The notes beneath the pieces were generated by a model. That model worked only from the letters and a program-made list of their open reading frames with translations. It was not told where the DNA came from and ran no database searches. From the NCBI GenBank assembly GCA_029260195.1, contig JAJDDS010000177.1, positions 1 to 6,443 of the forward strand: 6,443 bases of DNA, read 5' to 3'. The translations under genes and the position numbers were made by a program. Positions 1 to 5,557 of the stretch are shown here, piece after piece (the stretch's first letter is position 1; each line of letters opens with the position of its first letter). The DNA is from Phycisphaerae bacterium (GTDB taxonomy: Bacteria; Planctomycetota; Phycisphaerae; UBA1845).

Positions 1-1921
1 GATCCGCGTTCGCTTCACACGGTGCGAATGTGGCTGGTCCTGCAACTTGCCAAGCCCAGGTTTCGATCGTCCCCTTCAATTCGGCGAGCCACTGATCTTC
101 GGCGGACTTTCGCCGCACAGCCGAGATCATTCCCACACGCCGATATTCGACATTGTCGCCATTGTCTCGGGGGAATGCGCTTCCCAGTTCGACCAGGCGG
201 AACTGTTCAAAATGGTGTCTGTTCAGATTCGCGGCCGCCAACAGTCCCGGCACCAGTGACTGCCTCATTCGCTCGAGGCCGGCGGCGGCGGGATTACGCA
301 GTGTCAGGCAGTCAGTGGGCGCGTAACCGAGTTTGTCGCACCATTCGGTGTCGTACCACAGGTAGCCCTGGATCTCGCTCATTCCCAAGCCCTGCACGAG
401 CACCCGCAAGGCGCTGCGCTCGATGCGTTGCATCGGATTGGGCGCCAGCGCGCGCACTTCGACTTCCGGATAGGCTGGCTCGAAGTTGTTGTATCCGACG
501 TAGCGAGCCACCTCTTCGATGATGTCCGCTTCGATTTCGATGTCGCGGGTGGCGCGGAAACTGGGGACGTCGACGCGCATCGACTCGCCCTCATCGGTGA
601 CCTTGAACTCGAGCGCCGTCAGGATCCTGGTGATGTCAGACCGTGACACTGGATGCCCCATGAATCGGGCAGTGAACTCCGGATCGACGGTCACAGAGAC
701 GGCTGGTAGCGGTTTGGGGTATGCGTCGCTCAGCCGGCTGGTGGCCTTGAAACCGGCGAACTCAGACTGGGCCATTTTCACGAACCGCTGGATGGACAGC
801 ACAGTGTGGGCTGGGTCGAGGGACTTCTCGAATCGGGCGCTTGCGTCGGTGCGATGTCCGAGGAAGTTCGAGCACTTGCGGATGACGTACGGGTGGAAGT
901 TGGCTGATTCGAGCAGCATGGACTTGGTCGTCCGCGCGATTTCCGTCTCGGCGCCGCCCATGATACCCGCGAGCGCGATCGGCTTGCGGTCGGACGTGAT
1001 CATCAGCGCGCCTTCGGGCAGCGTGCGCTCCAGATTGTCCAGCGTCGTGAAGTTGGTCCCGGCGTCCACCGTGCAGACCTCGATCCGCTCAACCTTATCG
1101 CCGTCAAACGCGTGCATGGGCTGACCCAACTCGAGCATGATGTAGTTGGTCAGATCAACCAGGCAGTTGATCGGCCGCAGTCCGACATGACCAAGCCGCA
1201 ATTGCATCCACAGCGGTCCCGGATGCGACTCGACGCCCTGCATCCTTAGCCCCGAGTAGCGCGGGCAATCGTCAGGGTTGTCGATGGCGATCGGAATCTC
1301 CGGCAGCGCATCGCCCCGCAATTCGTCGAGCGGCGTGACTGGATAGGGTTTGAGTTTGGTGTGGAAGATGGCTGCGAACTCGCGGGCGATCCCGTAATGG
1401 CCCCACAGGTCCGGGCGATGGTTGATCGAATGGTTGTCGACCTCGACCACCCAGTCATCGAACAGTTTCGGATCGAGTTCCGTTCCCGGCGCGACCGACG
1501 GTGGCAGGAAAATCGCTTCCCGAGCTGCCAGTGCGATACCGAGCGCGTCGCCGGGGAGGATCAGTCCGCTGCTGCGTTGCCCGGCGACGGTCCCGTCCTT
1601 GATCGCGCCGAGCGCTCTCACGTGCGACCCGCTGGGGCCGAAGATCACCCGGTCACCGACGGTCAGGTTGGGGGCCGCCGTCACCGTGTCAACAGTCTTG
1701 CCGCCGCCGAGATCGAGTTTGGTGGCCCGCAGTTTGCGGTCATTCTCCAGTTGTCTGAGTTTGCGGATCACCGCGCAGATGAGCCCCTTCGCGCCGACCT
1801 CGATCTTCTCGACACCCTCGACCTCGGCGCAGACCAACGTGAACCGCTCCGCCAGTTCCTTGGCGGACAGTTCGCTCGGCAGGTCGGCGAATTCGCGAAT
1901 CCAGTTCAGTGAAATCAGCAT
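1..1921 (-). CDS. pheT: Phenylalanine--tRNA ligase beta subunit, 3' end cut by window edge
   Basis: This is the beta subunit of the cytoplasmic alpha2beta2 phenylalanyl-tRNA synthetase, which binds and positions tRNA-Phe and edits mischarged Tyr-tRNA while PheS performs the aminoacylation. The minus-strand frame is open for 640 codons, from an ATG at 1921 to the left edge. It begins MLISLNWIREF, the usual PheT N-terminus. In order I see: a divergent OB-fold tRNA-binding (EMAP-like) region at about residues 41-145 that keeps APN (83-85) and GQRSSGL (114-120); the linker NHRPDLWGHYGIAREFAAI (167-185); the B3/4 editing domain at about 205-375, with LVDLTNYIMLELGQPMHAFD (254-273); the B5 domain, with PSFRATRDIEIEADIIEEVA (453-472); and the start of the synthetase-like core, with LRNPAAAGLERMRQSLVPGL (541-560). 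Domain spacing matches E. coli PheT, so about 150 residues, including the C-terminal anticodon-binding domain, lie outside the window. The ribosome-binding site is weak (AAGAG, 13 nt upstream). The gene lies 149 bp downstream of pheS and is probably co-transcribed with it. Confidence 0.97.
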   Translation of the reverse strand, partial: MLISLNWIREFADLPSELSAKELAERFTLVCAEVEGVEKIEVGAKGLICAVIRKLRQLENDRKLRATKLDLGGGKTVDTVTAAPNLTVGDRVIFGPSGSHVRALGAIKDGTVAGQRSSGLILPGDALGIALAAREAIFLPPSVAPGTELDPKLFDDWVVEVDNHSINHRPDLWGHYGIAREFAAIFHTKLKPYPVTPLDELRGDALPEIPIAIDNPDDCPRYSGLRMQGVESHPGPLWMQLRLGHVGLRPINCLVDLTNYIMLELGQPMHAFDGDKVERIEVCTVDAGTNFTTLDNLERTLPEGALMITSDRKPIALAGIMGGAETEIARTTKSMLLESANFHPYVIRKCSNFLGHRTDASARFEKSLDPAHTVLSIQRFVKMAQSEFAGFKATSRLSDAYPKPLPAVSVTVDPEFTARFMGHPVSRSDITRILTALEFKVTDEGESMRVDVPSFRATRDIEIEADIIEEVARYVGYNNFEPAYPEVEVRALAPNPMQRIERSALRVLVQGLGMSEIQGYLWYDTEWCDKLGYAPTDCLTLRNPAAAGLERMRQSLVPGLLAAANLNRHHFEQFRLVELGSAFPRDNGDNVEYRRVGMISAVRRKSAEDQWLAELKGTIETWAWQVAGPATFAPCEANAD

Positions 1922-1966
1922 CGGTCGTCTGTTCTCTTGCGGCGACGTCCTTTGTTCGGCGCCGAT

Positions 1967-1997
1967 GTAGCGCCACCCCCTGTGTGTGGCGCGGTCG
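1967..1997 (+). repeat. REP-like palindromic repeat, copy 1 (pheS-pheT gap)
   Basis: A small palindrome: GCGCCAC (1970-1976) pairs with GTGGCGC (1986-1992) around a 9-nt loop. The same sequence recurs in reverse orientation at 2016-2046. Read in the same sense, the two copies share GTAGCGCCACCCC, then diverge slightly in the loop, then share GTGGCGC. A pair of short GC-rich palindromes in opposite orientation between two genes is the typical layout of REP/BIME elements. In the pheS-pheT transcript each copy would form a hairpin, and both could affect mRNA stability or read-through into pheT. Neither is followed by a U-run, so neither looks like an intrinsic terminator. Confidence 0.7.
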
Positions 1998-2015
1998 CAA
2001 TGGAACGTTCACTCT

Positions 2016-2046
2016 CGTCGGCGCCACCCACAAGGGGTGGCGCTAC
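2016..2046 (-). repeat. REP-like palindromic repeat, copy 2 (inverted partner)
   Basis: This is the second, inverted copy of the palindrome at 1967-1997. Its own hairpin is stronger: GCGCCACCC (2021-2029) pairs with GGGTGGCGC (2035-2043) around a 5-nt loop. In addition, the outer 13 bases of the two copies (1967-1979 and 2034-2046) are perfect reverse complements, so the pair can form one large stem instead of two separate hairpins. The repeat lies 25 bp past the pheS stop codon and about 45 bp before the pheT start, wholly in non-coding DNA. No REP-associated transposase (RAYT) gene is present in the window. Confidence 0.7.
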
Positions 2047-2070
2047 CTTTCTGCTCACAGCGCGTTTCGC

Positions 2071-3144
2071 TCAATCCTTGGCTACGATTGTCGGTCCGCC
2101 GAATCGGCTGGCGGGGACGGTTGCGCGGAGGTCGCCACTGTTCAACACACGGATATCGGCGACGCCGTACTTCATCATGGCCAGCCGGGTCAGTCCCAAC
2201 CCGAACGCGAAACCGGTGTACTCATGCGGATCGATCCTGCCGGCGCGCAACACGTTCGGATGCACCATCCCGCAGGGCAGTATCTCGATCCAACCGGTCC
2301 GCTTGCATGTACCGCAACCATCGCCTCCGCAAATCAGACAACTCATGTCCAGCTCGAACCCGGGCTCGACGAACGGGAAATACCCCGGCCGCAGGCGTAC
2401 CTTCAGGTCGCGGCCGAACACCTCGCGGAGCAGCAGCTTCATCATTGCGATCAGATTGGCGATCGAAATGTGCTTGTCGATCATCAGCCCCTCGACCTGA
2501 TGGAACGTATTCTCGTGAGACGGGTCGATGGTCTCGTAGCGGAAGCACCTCCCCGGGACAATCACGCGCAGCGGCGGGCCGTGCCGCTCCATGGCTTGCA
2601 CCTGCACCGGCGAGGTGTGGGTGCGAAGGAGTTTCCCGTTTGTCAGCCAGAAGGTGTCCTGCATGTCGCGGGCCGGATGGAGTTTGGGGATGTTGAGGGC
2701 TTCGAAGTTGTAGTACTCGGTCTCCATCTCCGTTCCAGTCTCGACCAGAAATCCCAGGCGTTGGAAGACGTCTTCGACTTGCTGCTGCACGAGGGTGACG
2801 GGATGAAACGTGCCGAGCGGTGGTCGCGCACCGGGGAGCGACGGGTCGTAGCTCGACGCTTTGGAGGCTTCGGCGGCTGCGGCGGTCGATCGGATGCGAT
2901 CGGCGGCGTTCTTGAACAGTGCGGCCAGCTCACCCTTGGCTTGGTTGAGCGTTTCGCCGACTTGGCCTCGCTCCTGGGGGGGGTATTCCTTAATGCCCCC
3001 CAGCATGCCGCCGAGCGTGCCGGACTTTCCGGTGGTTTGGGATTCGAGCCGACGGACCTCGTCCATGGACGTGAGGTCGCAGACCGCGGCGGCGGTTTTG
3101 GACCGCAGCGTGTCGAGTTCGGAATTGAGTTGTTCCAAATCCAC
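2071..3144 (-). CDS. pheS: Phenylalanine--tRNA ligase alpha subunit (357 aa)
   Basis: The catalytic subunit of phenylalanyl-tRNA synthetase, which activates phenylalanine with ATP and transfers it to tRNA-Phe; it works with PheT, encoded just downstream. Residues 1-95 form the helical, coiled-coil-like tRNA-binding arm. The class II catalytic core follows: HPARDMQDTFW (156-166), the substrate-binding HTS (176-178), the motif 2 region GRCFRYETIDPSHENTFHQV (198-217), and motif 3, GFAFGLGLTRLAMMKYGVAD (311-330). Four cysteines (269, 272, 277, 280) in a CxxC-x4-CxxC knuckle precede GWIEILPCGMVHPNVL; the same knuckle occurs in Bacillus-type PheS. Length is close to the usual 330-350. I chose the GTG at 3144 because GGAAGGG lies 9 nt upstream of it and it gives a normal N-terminus. 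Another GTG at 3162 would add 6 residues. The frame stays open upstream as far as 3642, but that part is not PheS-like. Oddities are a Thr where motif 3 usually has Glu (T319), and a short atypical C-terminal tail (about 341-357). Confidence 0.96.
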   Translation of the reverse strand: MDLEQLNSELDTLRSKTAAAVCDLTSMDEVRRLESQTTGKSGTLGGMLGGIKEYPPQERGQVGETLNQAKGELAALFKNAADRIRSTAAAAEASKASSYDPSLPGARPPLGTFHPVTLVQQQVEDVFQRLGFLVETGTEMETEYYNFEALNIPKLHPARDMQDTFWLTNGKLLRTHTSPVQVQAMERHGPPLRVIVPGRCFRYETIDPSHENTFHQVEGLMIDKHISIANLIAMMKLLLREVFGRDLKVRLRPGYFPFVEPGFELDMSCLICGGDGCGTCKRTGWIEILPCGMVHPNVLRAGRIDPHEYTGFAFGLGLTRLAMMKYGVADIRVLNSGDLRATVPASRFGGPTIVAKD

Positions 3145-3153
3145 CGATCCGGA

Positions 3154-3160
3154 CCCTTCC
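3154..3160 (-). promoter_or_regulatory. Ribosome-binding site for pheS
   Basis: GGAAGGG on the minus strand, 9 nt before the GTG at 3144. It is the best purine-rich site near the expected N-terminus and supports the GTG start over the in-frame GTG at 3162, which has no comparable site. Confidence 0.5.
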
Positions 3161-3250
3161 ACTCTGGGAATCTCGTGGCGGGGTCGCCCACGCCGTCTGC
3201 ACCTGGGGAGAGTCGATTCACAAACCGACAACCTCGCGCCAAAGCGAGTG

Positions 3251-3279
3251 ATTTTAAGGACACGCCGCGGAGGACACAA
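3251..3279 (-). promoter_or_regulatory. Candidate sigma-70 promoter for pheS-pheT
   Basis: On the minus strand, TTGTGT (3279-3274) and TAAAAT (3256-3251) are separated by exactly 17 bp. The -10 matches the consensus at 5 of 6 positions and the -35 at 3 of 6. Transcription would start near 3244, giving a leader of about 100 nt before the pheS GTG. This is a match to the E. coli-type consensus only; the host's promoter preferences are unknown. Confidence 0.35.
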
Positions 3280-3310
3280 GTGCTCGGGGGCGCGCGGATG
3301 TCGGCAGTGC

Positions 3311-3494
3311 GCATGACACTTCCGGCGGCTTGGAGCCAGATTGGCGTGCCCCATTCTTCGCGTCACCGCCCAACGCGACTTTTTGAAAGTGCAAGGGTCT
3401 GGTGACGCGATGGGGGACGAAAGCGCGCGAGACCATGCCGTCCACCACCCTTCGCCTCCGGCGAAGAATGGGGCACCCGCTGATAGTGTCATGC
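3311..3494. repeat. Outer 10-bp inverted repeat bracketing the MITE-like element
   Basis: GCATGACACT (3311-3320) is the exact reverse complement of AGTGTCATGC (3485-3494). This pair encloses the 16-bp arms at 3346-3361 and 3461-3476. The spacer on the left is 25 nt (3321-3345) and on the right 8 nt (3477-3484). Aligned in the same sense, both spacers contain a GCGG-ending stretch, and the left one has about 17 extra bases. The whole thus looks like an inverted duplication of some 34 bp with one later insertion or deletion, rather than two unrelated palindromes. Confidence 0.6.
3346..3476. repeat. 131-bp MITE-like element with perfect 16-bp terminal inverted repeats
   Basis: The left arm GTGCCCCATTCTTCGC (3346-3361) is the exact reverse complement of the right arm GCGAAGAATGGGGCAC (3461-3476). 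Inside, a second inverted pair, CGCGTCACC (3359-3367) and GGTGACGCG (3401-3409), overlaps the left arm. A further short hairpin, TTCGCC (3451-3456) with GGCGAA (3460-3465), overlaps the right arm. No transposase gene is encoded and no clear target-site duplication flanks the arms. It could be a non-autonomous mobile element, a large REP-like repeat, or a regulatory palindrome. The inverted repeats are certain; the interpretation is not. Confidence 0.65.
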
Positions 3495-3526
3495 ACCCCG
3501 ATTCCCTCCTCCCCCCAGCGCCCCGG

Positions 3527-3554
3527 TTGCGGAAAGCACGACCCGCAATACAAT
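3527..3554 (+). promoter_or_regulatory. Candidate sigma-70 promoter for the symporter gene
   Basis: TTGCGG (3527-3532) and TACAAT (3549-3554) are separated by 16 bp. The -10 matches the consensus at 5 of 6 positions and the -35 at 3 of 6. The predicted start near 3561 would give a leader of about 44 nt. Its distance to the outer arm of the inverted repeat (32 bp) is nearly the same as that of the pheS promoter on the other side (31 bp). Confidence 0.4.
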
Positions 3555-3594
3555 CCTCCAGGCCGATTTGCCGACCCCCGATTCCCCATATTTC

Positions 3595-3598
3595 GGAG
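3595..3598 (+). promoter_or_regulatory. Ribosome-binding site fixing the symporter start
   Basis: GGAG ends 6 nt before the ATG at 3605. It marks this ATG as the start although the frame is open further upstream; the protein from here begins just before the first membrane segment, as expected for the family. Confidence 0.6.
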
Positions 3599-3604
3599 CC
3601 CCCC

Positions 3605-5440
3605 ATGCTCGTCGCGACAGCCCTCAGCGATATCGCTGGCACATTCGTTAATCTCGTGTGGTCGACGCCGCTCTTCCTTCTGCTGCTCGGGTGCGGGCTG
3701 GCTTACTCGATCGCCACCAAGTTCGCCCAGTGGCGGGTGCTCACCCACGGGCTCGACTGTGTTCGCGGAAAATACGACGACCCCGACGATCCCGGAGCCA
3801 TATCCCACTTCCAAGCCCTATGCGCCGCGCTGTCCGCGACGGTCGGGCTGGGCAATATCGCCGGGGTCGCGGTCGCCGTCTCTCTGGGCGGCCCCGGAGC
3901 CGTGTTTTGGATGTGGGTCATAGGCCTCTTTGGCATGGCCCTGAAATTCGCCGAATGCTCACTGGCGGTCATGTACCGCGACATTCGCGACGTCCCCGAC
4001 CCCGGCGCCCCCGCGCTCATGGAGGCAGACGCCGAAGACCGGACCCTCGAGTACAAAGGCGAACGCCCGCCCGGACCCGGCGCCAAGGAACGAGCGCGCG
4101 GCGAGGTGCGCGGCGGGCCGATGTGGTACATCCAGAAAGCACTCGTCGAGCCGCTCCGCGCCAAGGGCAACATCGCCTGGGTGCTGTTCAAAGCCCTGGC
4201 AGTGCTCTTCGCATTCGCCACCGTGCTCAACAGCTTCGGCGGGGGGAACATGTTTCAGGGCTGGAACGTCAGCGACGTCCTCGAACGAAACTTCAACGTC
4301 CCGCGATACCTCGGCGCCGCCGTCGTATCCATCCTCGTAGCCATGGTCATCATCGGCGGGATCAAACGCATCGGACAGGTCGCCAGCAAGCTCGTCCCCG
4401 TCATGTGCGTCGCGTACGTGCTCGGTGCGATGTACATCCTCGTATCCCATGCCTCTGACATCCCCCACTATCTGTCGCTGATCGTCACGTCGGCCTTCAA
4501 GTCGACCAACGCAGAGGGCTCCTTCGTCGGCGTTACGTTCTGGGTCGCGTTCAGTTGGGGATTGCGTCGCGCCTGCTTCAGCAACGAAGCCGGCGAAGGG
4601 TCAGCCGCCATCGCCCACGCAGCCGCCAAGACGGACGAGCCCATCCGCGAGGGGGTCGTGGCTGGCATGGGACCCTTCATCGATACCCTCATCATTTGCA
4701 CCATGAGCGCCCTCGTGTTGCTCATGACCGGCGTTTGGAACCGCCCCGGTGTCGGGACCGTGGCATCCGTCGAAGGCGATCACGTCATTGTCGCCCCGGA
4801 TCCGCAACTCGAAGCGCGATTCGGCGAAGCCTACCTTCGCGACATCCGCGGCGGAACGAAACTGTCGGTCTACGTCGAGACGAAGTTCGCCGAGACGGTC
4901 GCGGACAAGCCGGAGCAACTTCCGCTCCCCGCGATCGAGGTCCGCCCCACCGACGCGACCGACTGGTCACACGTCGCCGCGATCGTCCTCGACGCGACCC
5001 AAGCCGACGATGGAGACGAAGACAAACCGGCGAAGCTGCAACCCGGGATGCCGGTGCATCTGACCCTCGAGGGCGCCGAGATGATGCGCTTCGCCTTCGA
5101 TACCGGCTTCTCGAACATGGGCAAGTGGGTCATCACCGTGGGGGTCTGTCTGTTCGCCTTCAGCACCATGATCAGTTGGTCCTATTACGGCGAGAAGGGG
5201 GCGGAGTATCTGTTCGGACCCGGCGCCATACTGCCCTACAAATTCATCTTCGTGGTGTTCGTGTTCCTGGGGATGGTGTTGCAGAAGTTCTCGACCGTGT
5301 ACGACTTCTCGGATGGGACCAGCGGGCTGATGGTCCTCTGCAACCTTCCCGCAATCCTGATTCTGATGCCCCGCCTGATCGCAGCCTCGACGGACTACTT
5401 CCGCCGCCTCGATTCAGGTGAGATCAAACGATTGCGTTGA
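3605..5440 (+). CDS. Sodium:alanine/glycine symporter, AGCS family, with two extra soluble segments (611 aa)
   Basis: An inner-membrane carrier that takes up small amino acids such as alanine or glycine together with sodium. The family hallmark GGPGAVFWMWVIGLFG (95-110) is nearly identical to the AGCS signature. Other family features are SATVGLGNIAGVAVA (77-91), GGPMWYIQKAL (170-180), FSNEAGEGSAA (325-335), and FAFSTMISWSYYGEKGAEYLFG (518-539, SWSYYGE at 524-530). Hydrophobic segments of LeuT-fold type fill most of the protein, beginning at about residue 12. AGCS proteins are usually about 440-500 residues; this one is 611. The excess lies in two places: a charged insert at about 130-168, where the family has a short cytoplasmic loop, and a soluble segment of about 110 residues at about 380-490, between the membrane helix ending MTGVWN and the helix near FAFDTGF. 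The positive-inside pattern places the second insert outside the membrane. The exact substrate cannot be read from the sequence. The gene has its own candidate promoter and is divergent from pheS. Confidence 0.95.
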   Translation: MLVATALSDIAGTFVNLVWSTPLFLLLLGCGLAYSIATKFAQWRVLTHGLDCVRGKYDDPDDPGAISHFQALCAALSATVGLGNIAGVAVAVSLGGPGAVFWMWVIGLFGMALKFAECSLAVMYRDIRDVPDPGAPALMEADAEDRTLEYKGERPPGPGAKERARGEVRGGPMWYIQKALVEPLRAKGNIAWVLFKALAVLFAFATVLNSFGGGNMFQGWNVSDVLERNFNVPRYLGAAVVSILVAMVIIGGIKRIGQVASKLVPVMCVAYVLGAMYILVSHASDIPHYLSLIVTSAFKSTNAEGSFVGVTFWVAFSWGLRRACFSNEAGEGSAAIAHAAAKTDEPIREGVVAGMGPFIDTLIICTMSALVLLMTGVWNRPGVGTVASVEGDHVIVAPDPQLEARFGEAYLRDIRGGTKLSVYVETKFAETVADKPEQLPLPAIEVRPTDATDWSHVAAIVLDATQADDGDEDKPAKLQPGMPVHLTLEGAEMMRFAFDTGFSNMGKWVITVGVCLFAFSTMISWSYYGEKGAEYLFGPGAILPYKFIFVVFVFLGMVLQKFSTVYDFSDGTSGLMVLCNLPAILILMPRLIAASTDYFRRLDSGEIKRLR

Positions 5441-5485
5441 GGCTGAATCGACCAGCCACGACGCCGAACCCGTTTGGTTTTGGCG
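5441..5485 (+). terminator. Possible weak terminator: two small hairpins after the symporter
   Basis: Directly after the stop codon, GGCTG (5441-5445) pairs with CAGCC (5453-5457). A second hairpin at 5462-5485 pairs CGCCGAACC with GGTTTTGGCG, with one G-U pair and one bulge. Neither has a following U-run, so intrinsic termination is uncertain. The second hairpin overlaps the -35 box of the candidate promoter for the next gene. Confidence 0.2.
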
Positions 5486-5502
5486 CGACGAATGGATATG
5501 AT
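5474..5502 (+). promoter_or_regulatory. Candidate sigma-70 promoter for the Tat flavoprotein
   Basis: TTGGTT (5474-5479) and TATGAT (5497-5502) are separated by 17 bp. The -10 matches the consensus at 5 of 6 positions and the -35 at 3 of 6. The expected transcript start near 5509 would leave a leader of about 50 nt. It suggests the flavoprotein can be expressed independently of the symporter. Confidence 0.35.
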
Positions 5503-5542
5503 CGGGGGCGGTGTCGACGCAAGCCATGGACCGGTGAACATT

Positions 5543-5549
5543 GAGAGGA
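5543..5549 (+). promoter_or_regulatory. Ribosome-binding site for the Tat flavoprotein
   Basis: GAGAGGA, 8 nt before the ATG at 5558. It selects this ATG, which places the twin-arginine motif at residues 4-5, where Tat signals normally have it. Confidence 0.65.
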
Positions 5550-5557
5550 TCGCCCGC

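Larger units (their letters stand above)
3145..3604. other. Divergent intergenic region pheS / symporter
   Basis: These 460 bp lie between the start codons of two divergent genes. They hold one candidate promoter for each gene and, between the promoters, a nested inverted-repeat element; each is listed separately. The frames of both genes happen to stay open across much of this region (pheS frame to 3642, symporter frame back to 3341). The translations there are low-complexity, rich in Arg, Pro and Ser, and unlike either family, so I treat the region as non-coding. In the presumed pheS leader a small hairpin is possible (CGTGG 3174-3178 with CCACG 3188-3192). I see no Phe-rich leader peptide and no T-box-like features. 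Confidence 0.7.

Noticed and set aside
22..1124. Plus-strand open frames opposite pheT
   Set aside because: They are antisense to a continuous PheT reading frame with recognisable domains; their translations are low-complexity.
3144..3244. Phe leader-peptide attenuator or T-box upstream of pheS
   Set aside because: The presumed leader has no run of Phe codons in a short frame, no terminator hairpin with a U-run and no T-box-like sequence.
1909..3405. Long plus-strand open frame opposite pheS
   Set aside because: It lies antisense to the well-supported pheS gene. Its length follows from high-GC codon usage, and its translation matches no family I know.
3341..3604. N-terminal extension of the symporter back to 3341
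   Set aside because: The upstream part crosses the inverted-repeat element and has no membrane character. The ATG at 3605 has GGAG at good spacing and gives the expected family N-terminus.
3145..3642. N-terminal extension of PheS up to 3642
   Set aside because: The frame is open, but the translation is Arg/Pro/Ser-rich, runs across the inverted repeat and both candidate promoters, and overlaps the start of the symporter. PheS of normal length begins at about 3144, with a ribosome-binding site.
5441..5557. Symporter and flavoprotein as one operon with a shared function
   Set aside because: The 117-bp gap, possible hairpins and a separate candidate promoter weaken this, and no shared pathway is evident. 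It cannot be excluded from sequence alone.
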